A DNA stretch of 64,000 nt from Campylorhamphus procurvoides (lineage: Eukaryota > Chordata > Aves > Passeriformes > Dendrocolaptidae), in contig WBMV01009271.1 in assembly GCA_013396655.1 (NCBI GenBank), forward strand, positions 1,274,314 through 1,338,313, given 5' to 3'. Shown here in pieces: positions 31,914 through 45,465 of this stretch. The notes beneath the pieces were generated by a model, which saw only the letters and a program-made list of their open reading frames with translations, was not told where the DNA came from and made no database searches. Each line of letters opens with the position of its first letter. Position 1 is the first letter of the stretch. The translations under genes were made by a program, and so were the position numbers.

Positions 31914-32045
31914 AGCTGGGCATCAGTCTCTACAACATTACAGCTTCACACTGGAAAATCCTGATGCAACCGAACTGCAATGCTCTGGAGGAATTAATTG
32001 GTGACCTTGCCTGACAGACCAAAATAAACCTGGCAGACAGGTTGT
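31914..32045 (+). other. Candidate terminal exon of an unknown transcript
   Basis: A strong pyrimidine tract and acceptor (tttttcttccctttcctctgcag, 31891-31913) is followed by an open frame starting at split-codon phase 2 (LGISLYNITASHWKILMQPN...), a TGA at 32012-32014, and AATAAA at 32023-32028. I recognise no protein family and no upstream exon, so this may be chance. Confidence 0.2.
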
Positions 32046-34273
32046 CCCCTTTGCCAAGTCCTCAGCTCCCCAGCTGCAGCCATACGGATTACACTGCTTC
32101 CTGGGCTGAGTAAGGTTGCCAACTCCAAGTCCAGCAACCAGCCAACTCCCCTGCGCTGCCTCCTGCCTTCAGCTTGGCTCTGCAGGCTCCTAAGCATGCC
32201 CAGGGCCAGCTGGTTAGCACCAGGCAGACAGGGAATCTGGCACTGCCCCCACCTTTTGACCAGCTGGTGGATCGACAAAATGGATTGCTCCACTCATGAG
32301 AAATGCTGGGATGCCGACATCCCCCTCCCTCACACAGCAAAGCGCAGTGTGACAGCCCCAAACTTCCCTGGGACATGAACTCTCTGCAGAACAAGCAGGC
32401 TGCTCTCTGACTCACCTTCTTCACTCAGGCAGGGGACAGAGAAGCTTTTCAGGGGTGCTGTGATGAACATATTTCATTTGCATTTCTGAAATGATCTGAA
32501 GATCAAAGCACTAAATTGTGTGCATCATTTGGTATTCCATTGCACCTTTCTGTTAGTGAGTAGGCACAGACCGGCTGAATTAAAGGTCATAGTTCAGGTT
32601 ATAGGCACAGGCAAAGCTCTGTGCTTTGTGTTCTACCAAATCTGCACCTTTAGATGAACAAACACCTACAGAGGGAATCCAGGCCTGATCAAGCAGAGTC
32701 CTAGCTCAGACTATGGTGCTGCTTTAAATCATGTAAAGATAAATAATATAAATATATTTAAGAAGGATTGCTCATTTCTTTCAAAGCTTCTAAGGACAAA
32801 TCTTTTATGGTACAAACATTTACATGTCACTTTCGCTCACCTGCTACACATTTTTAGCGTGGTACTGAAGAGTGGCTGAAATGTGCACATTTTTGCACCT
32901 CCTGAACTTGTTGCTCCCTTAAAAGTCTCATTTGAAAAGTGTTTTTTTTTAATGATTCATATATGCATGTCATTTTTTTGAGATTAGATGATCAGGTCTC
33001 TATGCCTGAATGGCCTTATAACAGCAATATAAATATTTTCTGGAACTGTGTCCACCCCTTCACCATTGTTCCAGTCATCAAGTCCCCTTTTATCTGCTGC
33101 TCCATATGGAGCAGAAGAGACAAGCAGTGCCACAACAGCTTCTATTTGTACAACCTCTGTGCTGCAGACAGTGTGAGATTTTCACAACTGCTAGCTGGAA
33201 ACGTATTTGCTTAGCCAAGCTGCCAAAACTCGTATTTTAGCTTGGAAAGTCCTTCATCCAATAAAGCTCTTATTGCACTTCCCTATTCCACAAACACTTC
33301 ATCCTAAGGCAATGATGGTAATAAATTGTACTTTTTAAAAACCAATAGCCCTGAGCCATGGGTGTTTGGAACAACCACCCAGAGATGATGTGGGATCACC
33401 CAGAGTCAGCCCCCTCAGGAAGATACCTGGCAATTTCCACATTGCATCATCCTTGAACTTGAGCTATTTCCTCAATAGTTGCACTAATACCACCGAAAAC
33501 ATTGAACCTTGCTGTTTTCCTCCAGATCAACGTGTACTCTGGGGAAAATAATAAAAAAAAATAAAAAAAGTTTCTTCTCTTGAAAAAAAAGTTGATAGAT
33601 CTTTTAAAAGAGTGTATGAGAAATAAAATACATGGCATAGTCTGCCTTACTATTCGAATGATTCAAGTCTGAAAACTGCAATAATTTTTCTGAATGACAG
33701 ACTGAGAGGTTTCCTTGCTTGGTGATCACACAGCAATTTCACAGCTACTGGCTTTTATTATGCCCATCCCTCCCCAAAAGGTTTCCTTCATATGAAAAGA
33801 CCTTTCCTATTTTAAGTTATTCTCTTTGCCTGAATTCTTCATTATGCTATTTGTAGGGCTTATTTTTCCCTTGTTATGCAGTAAGCAGGGTTGTCATGAA
33901 AGCACTACATAATCAAGTATGTCTCAACAAGCTGAACAGCAAACCCCCAGGAAACCAAACTGCAGCCCCCTCTGCTCCCACCAGCTGCTGCTGTGCTTAT
34001 CTTCTAGATAAGAGGCTTGGCGATCTCCACTTGCAAAGCGATCGCCCTGCTCTTGAGGGAACGGAGCAGCAGGAAGGCAGGCTTACTCACACTTCATCCC
34101 GACTTCTAGGTGAGGGGAAGCCTTCCCTGTACAATTATAAGCTTACAGTAGAGGCTAATAAATAGACCAAACCATAAATCAACCAACAGAATTAAATAAA
34201 ATCCATTAGTGATGTTTTCTGCAGAGGCCCCTCTTGGCTGGCTCCTGGGAATCCATCAGCTGCAAACTCACTG

Positions 34274-34286
34274 CCACTAGAGGGCA
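34274..34286 (+). promoter_or_regulatory. CTCF-like binding motif
   Basis: CCACTAGAGGGCA matches the CTCF core CCASYAGRKGGCR at all 13 positions. It points away from the minus-strand motif at 29738. Confidence 0.5.
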
Positions 34287-36861
34287 AACATGACCAAGCC
34301 ATTTAATAAAAACAAACCCTCTATATTAATATATAATCAGTTTTAATTATGGCTAATTTTGTGAGAAGAAGCCTCTTTGTCTCACTGTAACTTCAGAAAA
34401 GATACAGTAACGATATCTTCTACAAGAGACACAGATGTCAGACACACTAAAAATATTCACAGCTGGAACTCTGCCAAAACACATTGCCACTTCATTACGT
34501 GTGTCCCTAAAATTGTTAGAACTAATCAAGTCAAACACTCTTCTCAAATATTCAAGTAAAAATATGGTGTATGTATTGATGTTATTCAAACCAATACAAA
34601 TGAAAACAAACTAAATATTTTTCACCTTAAGAAAAAGAATTATTTCGAAAAATTTATTCCGTCTAACCAGCCAGAAGGTTTTCAGAAAATTGTTGAGATC
34701 CTGCTCTAGGTGTTCTATTAACAGAGGAGGTGACACAACGAGACATCTAGACTGACTCCCTCTAAAAGGCACTTGCCGGGCTTTCATCTCATTCTGAATG
34801 CGCACATTGGCAGCTCAGGGTCTCCTTGTGGAGTTAGTCATTATCACATAATATGGGCATTTAGCTACTCAACTATTCAAGATACAGAGGGTAGTTTCTA
34901 GCGTAACAAAGGGAGAGGATGATAGTAAAGAGCATTGTGTAGGAACAACTGAAGATGTAATTTAAACTATGAGGACAAAGCAGTATTCGTTTGATAATTT
35001 CTTGGAAGATTTGTGCAAATGATTTTTCCTCATGGAAAGAAATTATAGGTTTAGAAAGATCCTGCAGTAGTACAAGCCTGCAGAATTGGTATCAAAGTTC
35101 AGAAGCTGGTGAGTTTGTTCTCCCTTTAATGTAAGCAAGGCAATATTTTTCTTTAAAGGGAGGTCCAGCTTCCTAACTACAATGAGATGCGGTCTCTGCA
35201 GTTCCATTTGCCTCTGGTATCAGTAAGTGTGATGCCTCAGCATCAAGATTTTACAAAGATTAGCCCAGCAAGCTCATAAAATGTCAAAAACTACAGGAAA
35301 TTTTCAGCATTTTCCTTCAGCTCCTCAGAAGGAAAGTTGTCAAAGTAGCTGTCTGCTAAACATATCATCTGACTTACTATAGAAAGAAGGATGTCAACAC
35401 TACATGTCAAATCCAACACTGATATATATTTTTTAATGGGCAGGATCTGACTTAGGCACATCCCAAATCTCTCTGCAATTACCTGCTTCTGTAGGAAAGG
35501 CACAAAAGGATTTATCTTCAAGAGCTCTCAAACTATTTTCCAGCCTTGCTTTTTGCGACAGAAGCAAAGCAAAAATCTTAGGCAAATATTTTCAAAGGCA
35601 TTGTTTGAGGAGAGTGGAAGTCTTAGTTAGCCTTCACACCAGCAACAGGGCCACTTGGATGCAGTTTGGCCAATGACATTTGCCTTCAACCACCACCTCT
35701 CCTGGGAATCTGGTGACCCTTCCCACATAAGCTCCAGCCCTCTGTCAGCACTCAGACACCATGACATACAGTAGCTTTCAGGACAGGCTACTCACAGGTG
35801 GGCTAATATCACCAGAAATATTCATCTTCTACTACAGCCTATTACCTTCAGAGAAAGTGTTTGGGATAATGCAGTGTGAATTGAAATTACTATCTCTGCA
35901 CCGTTCCTTAGCCAGGGGCCCTTCAGACACAGAAAGGGATGGCACAGAAACATAAGCATGTTAAAGGAAAAGATTTCAAGATTCAAGTTTCAGCTTAATC
36001 AGCATAATACATTAAATATGTCAGTGGTCCCCTAGCATGCCCACCAAGGAACTTGCCATGGCAGTGGGAACAGACACTGCTTCCTGAAGCCAATGTTCAG
36101 ACGGGTGCAAGAGGCAAATTAATTCATTCCTGCCAACATGGACTATCATCTGTTCCCTGCTAGGTTTCCTTCCTGTTCAAAGTATATTTCAAACACAAGC
36201 AGTAATGTGACCTGAAGTCTAAATTCTGCTACAAAAACTCTAGCTTCCAGAAGCCCTTTGCACATGTAAAGGGGAGTGATATCAGCCAGGTGTGAGAGTC
36301 ACGACATTTCATAGCTGGTTTCTCTGCTATCTACCTGCAGATGGTCACTGCAGAGCTGTATCCAGCCAATACAACTAATTAATTACAGCTGGCTGGGCCA
36401 TTCTGGATTGGGCTGAACGCAGCAAGTCACGCTAGCCCTTACTGTTCCTAAGCTTCTCGTCTCATTCTCTGCTACCATCAAGCAATTTATTCTTTAAGGA
36501 ATATATATCATTTCACAATATCTTAATTTTTAAAAGGGGAAAAAAGACTTTAAAGTGTCATGTGACTTACGGTTTCGGAGTATGGTGGTCCATAATGGGA
36601 CAGAAGTCTGGCAGAAATGAAATACAACTGCATTCTCTTTTTTCAGCTGATGTGCTTGTTTATATGGCCTGAGCAACCTTTCTCAATAAAAGGAAATGTT
36701 TTCCTCCTTCTAGAGGAAAGGATGCTCTGGTGCCAAACAAATGGGTAACCTTCTAGGAACTGCTCCCCAAGCAGCCTCTCTGCAAATGCTTCTGGTTGAA
36801 GATCGCACAAGAATTCAGTTTTTCACAAAGGCATTAGGTAGAAAAGCTTTAATTATTAAAA

Positions 36862-36940
36862 GAGTGTGAATTAAGCAGATACTGTGCTGCACCTACAGTG
36901 CCTTGGCGAGAAGGCGCTCTGTAAACAGAATTATTATTTC
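36862..36940 (+). mobile_element. MIR-like SINE 3' end remnant
   Basis: The series 'gtgtgaattaagcag', 'cagtgccttggcgagaagg', 'cgctctgtaaacag', 'attattattt' parallels the 3' end of MIR (...AGTGCCTGGCACATAGTAAGCGCTCAATAAA...ATTATTA). Heavily diverged. Confidence 0.4.
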
Positions 36941-37201
36941 ATCAACACAGTAGACTCCTCACTTAATGGCTCACTAACTGGGCCAGAGATGAGATTCGAT
37001 GTGAAGAAATCAATGACTCAAGGCAAGAGATTCAGCAAATATGAAACACCTAGAGCTTAGGTCTTAGGATTGCACATTGCATCCTGTGGAAGTGACTTGT
37101 ATCATGCAGGGAGAAAATAACACTCCTGCTGCTGCATCCAGCTGTATCCATAGGAGATAAGACTGAACTGGTGCTTGCTAGCACTGGAGTCCCATACTTT
37201 A

Positions 37202-37210
37202 GGGGGGGGG
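37202..37210. repeat. G9 mononucleotide run
   Basis: A run of nine G in AT-rich DNA; simple repeat. Confidence 0.8.
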
Positions 37211-37929
37211 TTATTTGCTTTTTGGTGTTCTCCTTCTGTACTGCATCTTCTAAATTAATAAGCATTGCTACTTCATATTTCCAAAATGGTCTTACTGGTT
37301 TCTTTTTCCTTTTTGTAACTCATGACTTGAAAGTCAGTATTTCTTAGTAATGGTAGCCTTATTTTGGTGTCCACCAGCTGTACACATCAATCAGAATGAC
37401 TCTGCTGTACCGCAGAGCAGAAGTACCAAAGGGCATCCTGCAAAATTAAATGGGGAGAATAATGAAGTCCATCACAATTCCTCTCTGTTCTAACCATTAT
37501 AACAACTCGAGAGAGCAAAGAAGATATTTTCAACATGTGGCTATAGGTGCATGACTCTTCTTCAGACAGCTGGCTAGAGGGTAAATGGCAAGAGCAATAA
37601 GTATCTATCTCTCCTCCCCGGGAGTGAGCATGATTCATGGATGAAGAATATTTTATTTTCCTACTCACCAGCACACTGAGGCTTTACTGTGAAATTAGTT
37701 CTTAAGTTTTCCCCTTCTCTTCAGTGCTAATTTAGGTATATAAAACTCACCACACTGGCTCACTTTTCACTGAAGTGATTTCAGCCTCACTTCCAGATTT
37801 TCAGGGAAAATCTTGGCTTTACATTCATCAGCTCCTAATGAAAAACAGCGAATCTGACTCTGCAAAGAAAAGGTCCTGGTGTAGTCAGGAGTGCCTGTGC
37901 AAAGAGGGAAAGGTGAGTTAAATTGCAAA

Positions 37930-38100
37930 GGAAATCCTTCATTAATAGTGCCAAAGGACTGTACAAAACCTAACTAATTCTCTGAACGAGGGAAGGATTA
38001 ATATCCCATTTTATAGTGAGGAAAGTGAGATAACAGAGCAAACACCCAGAAAATTAATAGACTGGATCACTGTGGCTTCCGTTCCACATCCATTCCCACG
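37930..38100 (-). mobile_element. MIR-like SINE remnant, inverted
   Basis: 'ggattaatatcccattttat' and 'gtgaggaaagtgagataacagag' equal the reverse complement of the MIR segment CTCTGTGCCTCAGTTTCCTCATCTGTAAAATGGGGATAATA, with few changes over this part; flanks are weaker. Confidence 0.6.
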
Positions 38101-41100
38101 GGTGGAGAGCCAAATTCGGGCAGAATCTCTTCTATTGCCATGGTAGTTTGTTTATTTGTTGCAATAGAAGGAACAGCTCAGCAAAATTTCTCACAAAAAA
38201 TTTTCTTCAGAATGCCTTGTCATTTCTCATTTGTTTTGTTTTTTTTTTTTCCTATCAACATGCATCTTTACCAAACAGGACAGTTAACAATTAATGTGAC
38301 AGAAAACAATTATAAATTCCTCAGTACTGTGTTGAAACCAGACTGACGCCTTTCATGTGTTTTTGAAGATGATCTGTCTTTCTGACACACCTTTCTGGCT
38401 GCTTTTTGTTGGGGGGAATAATACAGCACAGAAACACAGCGTTGAAAAATGGCAGCTTACAGTGCCTTCCTCAAAAAAAGCAATAACCTTTTTCTACACG
38501 TAATTGCACTAAATTCACCAAGAGCACATAATGGACAGGAATACAAAGTGAATCACAGCATTTCTATATGAAACAGCTGTTCCATGAACTGGCCATGATG
38601 ATTTTTGACTATATGACTGCATCTGTAGTTTGGAAACAATTAGCCAGAAGCAATTATTTATCTTGAGCTGTCACACTTGTTTTATCAGCTCTTTAGGGGG
38701 TTCTCTTGTAATCACAGAACTTGCCGAGCTGAAAAAGCAGGATTTTCCTACTCCAGTTGGACCAAGAAATAAAATGCAAATCAATGACAGCATGTTTAAA
38801 TAAAATTTGTGCAATCCAATTTCATCCATCATTTTCTTCCTTTTCTTGTTAAGGCAAAAATATTACATTCTCTCAAAGACTCAGGAGATCTCAAAATATA
38901 TTTAGTAGTCACACCAGTATACTGGAATCAGGAGAATGCAAATAAATCCGATTCTTCATTGCCTCATACTTTCCACTCCTCTAATTTGCAGTGGTAAATT
39001 TGAAATCTGAATAGTCTCATTTTTCAGAAAGCACTGAGCACTCCTGGGTGCCTTTTGCAGCCATTGGGACATGCAGCTGGGACATCCAACACCTATGCAA
39101 ATCTGGGCCTAGTTATCTGCAGTGACACAACTAATGCAGCTGAGAAAAAGAGTTGCTTTGCCATCTCACAAGGGAATGAAATCTCTGTAGTGAGCTGCTG
39201 GCTCTGTTAGAGGTAACTCGACAACATTACAATACTGTAAGCAGCCTTAGGAATAGGCTAAAAGTTTCTAGGAGGTTGATTTTCAGAGCATACCAGGAGA
39301 CAATATATGGTACCATCATGCATTCAGGAAATCATGTTCAGGTTTTATAAACCACAAATGCAACTAAGGCCTGGCAATCTTTATACTATGAACACATAAA
39401 TAGATTTAGTATGTGTAAGCCATTGTGTAGCTCAACTGGAGAATTAATACTGTCCAGGAAAAGATATGCCAGAATCGTAAGAAGTTTCTGAGTACCCATG
39501 ACAGTCATATCAAGCTTTCTAATTTCCCAAGTCTAAAACGAGAACCAAGACACAAATGTTGTTGACATTGGACATCATTTTCCAGGACATCCTGAGCAGT
39601 TAGCCAAGTGCAGCATAGCTGCAAAAAAAGAACTTGTTGTCACTAGTTATTTAGTTATCCAGCTGCTTAGATATGGACCACAACCTCCAGACAGTTGTTC
39701 TGAGTGCTCAGCTTGCAAGCAATAAGCATTACTTTTCAGGAAAATAGCAAAGGTGAGACTGCTCAAGTGTGTATTAAAAAGCTGTTTCCTTTCATAGTTG
39801 AATTCGAATTTGGGCTCATACAGTTCTTTTAAAATTAACTTACTTGTTTTATCTATAACCTTTTTACTCCCTGTTTTTTTAGAAGCCACTTTGGAACATG
39901 TAAGCAGACTGGGGATCTGATCATGCTTTCCTTGTTGGCACATTCACCAGTCTCCTGTGCTGAATCCTGATTCACTGGGTGCTGTCGGCTGCCAGGCTTG
40001 TGCCCTCGAACAGTGCCAGTGATTCTCCTGCACTCACTGCACTCCTGCTCTTTGGGCACAAATCTTTTTACAGGAAAGGGGCTCTGGGTGCAGCTGCTAT
40101 AGGTGCACAGGACATGCAAAGAGCTGAAGTGCATCTCATCCTGAATGCCGAACACGAACACTCTGCCTCACAGCTCAGGGGGTAATGAAAACTGAAGACA
40201 CAAAGGGATTTTGCACTAGATTTCTGAAAAATCCAAGCTGAGCTGACAATCTAAGCACTTCTCTGTCAACAAAGGCTGCTTGGGATTTACAAACTAGCTG
40301 TCCCTCCTGAAGAGTCTGATTTATTTGGTATGCTTTGAGCAATCTTAATGTATGCCAAGTTTTTATTCACAGACATGGCCTTTTGCATAATGCGCGAGTA
40401 GAGTATTTGCTCAGGAAGTGGTAGACCTGAATTCCAGGCTTTTCCCTGCAGTGGAGGGCTGAAAGCACAGCTTATACGTCCCGCAGGAAAATGCAGAGCC
40501 TACAAAGAAGCACAAACCTGGATCCAACTGGAAAAGAGCTGGGACCCAGTTTTTGCTCCCTGGGATATTCAAACATCTAATATTAGATGGCATCTGGATT
40601 AAAAAACAAATACAAGCCAGAAATAATCAAGGACATAGAGATCGGGACCAGGACTACATCATTCTTGGCCAAGCTCCATAATCACTAGGTTAGATAATGA
40701 TGCCACTCCTCTTGGCAGACCTTATTTGCAATGTGCTAGTGCTATTATATTACCTCAGTTCGGCAGCAGCTTGAGTGTCTCTGCACTGCCCCTCCATGGC
40801 ACAATGCAGTCATACTCTCTTCCCTTGTACTGACTTAGTTCAGTATAAGACACCTTTCCATTCCATTCCCTGGATCAGAGAGAAGTTATGCGTAATAGTC
40901 AGTAACACTGATGTAACTAATACTGCTTCACTATTATTACACATTTCAAAATGGGGACTGTACATATCCTTGGTATCCATGGTAGTGCACCTAGAACAGG
41001 AATCCTCCCTGTTTAGTTTCAAAGTTTTTTCATGATTACAGCAGTCATCCATTTCGTTGGGGCATCATCCCCTTGTTTCAAATAATATTTATATAGGTTG

Positions 41101-44100
41101 CAGTAAAAGGTAAACAAAATTGAGAATCACCTATCCAGAAATACATAACCTACAGGATTTTAGAATAAAAAGCCTCAAGATTTTAGAGTAAAGACGATTT
41201 GACAAGGAATAGTATGTTATAATTCATCTGCCCTTGTCTTTACTAACACATCTAATGCTCCCTATAATGGAGATGAGATTTTCTGGACAGCTGCATTTCC
41301 AGGTCAGCAGCCCAAGATCAGGGAGCGTGCAGGATGCACTGCTTCAGTCCTCCTCCACAGATAGAGCTTTTGGTGTAAAAAGCTTTCTGCCTACTGCCAA
41401 AAGCACCGATGTGACAGAAAGGACATTTCCCCCGGCCTCTTGAAGTGGTTCTGAGCATATCAGCTTTCAAGAATCCCACCCCTGAGCCCTGCTGATCCTA
41501 TGGTGTATCAGGACACCCAAGAGTTATACAGACCGACTGCAAGCATAACATACCTTGTATCTCCTCAGTTTCGCTCTGTGCAATATCCCATCTGAATGAA
41601 GCAGGTTGAGCAAAGGTGCACTTAGGTATGTCCACTTAGACCTGCAAGGCACTTGGATTTCATAGGGATGGACAAGTACGTAAGATTTACATATCAGAGA
41701 CAACGAGATAACCTCCTAGGAGAATATGAGTCTACTTTAGTTCTCAAGACAAGCCAGTTGTCCGACCACAGTCATAAGAACTTATTGCAAGGACTAACTG
41801 CCATGCAATTCGTCTCAGTGTCTGCCACTTGCAAATAGCCAGGAGTTATAATAGTGTAACACTGAAAGTGGGTCACCAGAGTTTTTTGACATTAACCTGC
41901 CTTTGGCTCACAGTCCACAAGATTTAGATCATTTTCAAGGAAGTCTGCCACACTGAATGTGCAGTTTTTAAAACTTGATGCTAAGGCTGTGCTATTATTG
42001 TGCAGCATGTGCTGCTTGCACAGCAAGATTAGACTCGTTTCCAAAATGAGGGTCAAATTTATAAACCTGCATACAGTGCATTGTCTCTTACTCTAATAGG
42101 ATTTTTTCCTTCACACCTTTTCCTATTTAATGCATAGTGAAATTCTATTTCATCTTTAGTAAACCTTTCAGCTGGAATATAATTCTGACTAATAAAACCT
42201 CCAAAAACACCATCACTTTTATTATGTATGACTGCAACAGTCAGACCTTGATAACAACACTTGGCATGACTGGCAGCAGCAAGGTAACCATGGACACTGC
42301 TCTTATTAAGAAGAGTTAAAAAAATTGCATTCCAGTAATTCAGAAATACTTACTTTCTCTTGAAAGGGACAGTGAAAAAAAGTATTTACAGATATATTTC
42401 CATGTCAGATGCCATGCTTATTACTTGTAACATTAATATTGTTATAGTTTTAACTGTGATGCTTGAAAACACCAACCTGAGGTCAGGGCTACTGAGGTCA
42501 GGTTCTTGTCATTCAAGAGTTGAAACAAACAAGATAAACAAGAGGAGAAGAAAATTGGGGTTTTTTTTCCATTTTTAAGATAAAGGAAAAGAAGTACGAG
42601 AAGACAAATCTTTAACTAGTCTCATGGACTTTATCATCTCTGGAATGATTTTTTTCTGTATTTATTAAGCATTAAGAAAGGCATCAAAAAGCACTGGACT
42701 AGTCAGTCCTGCACGAGTAAAATCATATCCATGTCCTCACTAATCTTTTGCACTACTTATAAACTTTTTATAGCCATATTTTAAAAACCAGTTTCTATAA
42801 AAACTGATCATACAGCAGACTGTTGTGCTGACATTTTTATGGCCTACAAAAATGTTTCAAGTTCTGGAATTTCAGCAAACTGCATCCCTTAGAGATCACA
42901 TTAATTTTATCTGTGCATTTTCCTAGCCAACTTGCCTTTTTTCCTCTTTGTGCATGGGTGTCAAAAACTGGTATTTGCATTGACCCAACTCAAACCAGCT
43001 GTTGATTTTCTTGTTTGAATTATTTCTCTATCACACACTGCTTTTACCATTTGCCCTTCTCCATACTGACAGTTTTGCCAGAATAAATCTTTGCTGTTTA
43101 GCCAGATGCAGAAACAACTTGCAAACAAGGTTATTGTCCTTTTTTGGCTAGGTATGCGCAGCCCAGACTGCAAAGCCCTGGCTAATGTGTCAGGCTGTTT
43201 TCACATCTCTTATTCTGTATTAGCAAAAGGTGTCTTTGAGTCATTAGGTCATCTACCTGTAAATAAGCCAGAATTTTGATAATGATTCTAAAAATAAATC
43301 TTCATGTGGCACGATGTATATACTTTGCCTCAAATATGCATAGCATTATCTCCTCTCCAGCCCAGACCATTTAAAAGATAATTTCCAAGATTTCCTGAGT
43401 AATCTAAATCCATGCAGAATAAAAATGATACAAAAGATATAAAAGGCAATAAGCCTGTAGTTCATCCTAGCCCATGAAGCACTCCCTAACATGTACACAT
43501 CTAAGGGTGGACACTCCCAGTATGGTTTGAAGCTTTGGACTTTGAAGCAATTTAGGGTTCATATTTTTGTTACAGGATATTTTTTCCACTGTGGAGGCTC
43601 TGATTTCCTTAAATCCTAAATCCACAGCTTTATAGCATTTATCTAAACATTTCAATGAGCAGGAGTGAGTGAGTGAAACCTGGATCTGTCATGGACTTCC
43701 CTATGGTCTCTAAGTTTCAATTGGAATACGACAACATCAGCAGCCTGAAGAGACAGAAAATAACAGAATTAATAACGGATTCTCAAAATGAGATGGCTTT
43801 CACTGTTACTGGTTGAAAACAAAGAACAAAGATACATTAACCTGTTTCATCAGCTTGGTAGCTGGGTGACAGTGTGTTTACCTACACCCCAGTCCAGATA
43901 GGTAACATGATAAATGTTATAGAAGGCAACACCTTGTTTCAGTAGCTCAAACCTAATAAGAACCTACCTAAGAATCTGTGTAGGCTGCAGAAACACAAAG
44001 GGTGACTGACTGTGCTTTTTGCTGGCACAATGCTATTGCATAGCTTGGGTTCTTTTGAATAGAGATCAACATTATTTGTACAGTCATTTTATAATAAACT

Positions 44101-45320
44101 ATGCACCATAGCAAATCTTCTCAGGTTGTGTAAGAAAATATTAAATTACATTACTTAAGAACACATGGTACTAAGAAACACATGGTTTCTTCTCAGCAAC
44201 ATTACTTAATATATATATAGAACACAGATACTTCCTTTACATGTTCTTTAACACCTCACTTATAAGTAAGTAGCTGTGTAAGTATAGGTAGCAAAGTACT
44301 CATGCCTCAACAGACCCTCAGGAGGATGGAGAGAAAAGCCATTCAGACCCCATCTCGCCCACCAAAGGGAACAGCACAAGGACAACAGCAGATCAGCAAA
44401 TGGGCAAATCAAAGCCTGACGTGGCATTCAAACTGTTCAGAGCTCTTGGCGTTTTGCTACAGGTGTGTGCTCACCAACAAATACATCCTTGTCCTCTGCC
44501 AGTGCTTTGCTCCCATAAAACAACTCTTGCTGCAACAGGGCTCAGAGAACAGAGATCACACTCCTTTGTTTTCCCGAACTAATGTTCAAAGTGACAAATA
44601 ACAGGAAAGTCAGAAGTAAAAGATGCATGCAAATGCATGAATTCTCTGGAATTCAATGCCACAGGACATCAACGAACTGAAATACTTCAGATGGTTCCAC
44701 TGCTTACACAACGTACAAGCAAAAGCTCATCAGAATTCATGCCATACAAGGTAAAATTTAAGGGGGTAGGAAATGAACTTCCTTTATCTTCTGTAATGTG
44801 GTGACAGGCACAATGCTAGGCACACGAATGCTGCTCACCCTAAAGCACACTGCAGGGGTCACCTTCCAGTGATGTTACCAGGCCTGTGGTTTGAACAGGC
44901 ACAGAAGTTCCTGTTGCTGTGACCCACAGCTCTCCAAAGACACACCATTGATAAAAACTGTGCAGTAAAAATGCTTGTTTCTAAAAATTTGTTTTCATTT
45001 CCACTGTGTTCCATTCAAGTATTTTATCAGCACACTGAGGATTGGACTGCACATCTCTAAAGCTTTTTTACTTTTTCGGTGCTTGCCTTTTACCCAAAGC
45101 ACATGAAAGCAACCTAACCATTAATAGATTACCAACCACTAAGGCAATTACCAGTTTAAGCAAAAAATAGATTTTTGTTTTTAAGTTATTAATCCACACA
45201 TATGTAACACTAGAAATAATAACATTATTTCCTGCATATTAAAAAAAAGCTTCATTTTTCTGGTTCTTATTAATTAAAAAAAACCCCACAGATTAAAAAT
45301 GGGTAAATAAAGATATGAAA

Positions 45321-45465
45321 ATAACCTTATTGTCTTCAAGGCACTGTAATTTTAGATAATGTTATTCTCCTAAACTTTAGGTTGTGCTAAAACATCTTTA
45401 TTGTCTTCAAGGAACTGTAATTTTTAGATAATGTTATTCTCCGAAATTTTAAGTGGTGTTAATTT
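45321..45465. repeat. 71-bp tandem duplication, two copies
   Basis: 'ttattgtcttcaaggcactg...ttagataatgttattctcc' at 45329 recurs at 45400 with a few substitutions and one extra T; period 71 bases. Confidence 0.85.

Larger units (their letters stand above)
28941..36861. other. Intergenic, no gene seen
   Basis: No convincing coding exon. It holds two CTCF-like motifs (29738-29750 minus, 34274-34286 plus) and a weak candidate terminal exon (31914-32045). GC-richer patch at 32.0-32.4 kb. Confidence 0.6.

Noticed and set aside
44621..44640. Octamer ATGCAAAT within a near-palindromic atgcatgcaaatgcat
   Set aside because: Single octamers are frequent in AT-rich DNA and other isolated ones occur (near 38774 and 47933) without clustering.
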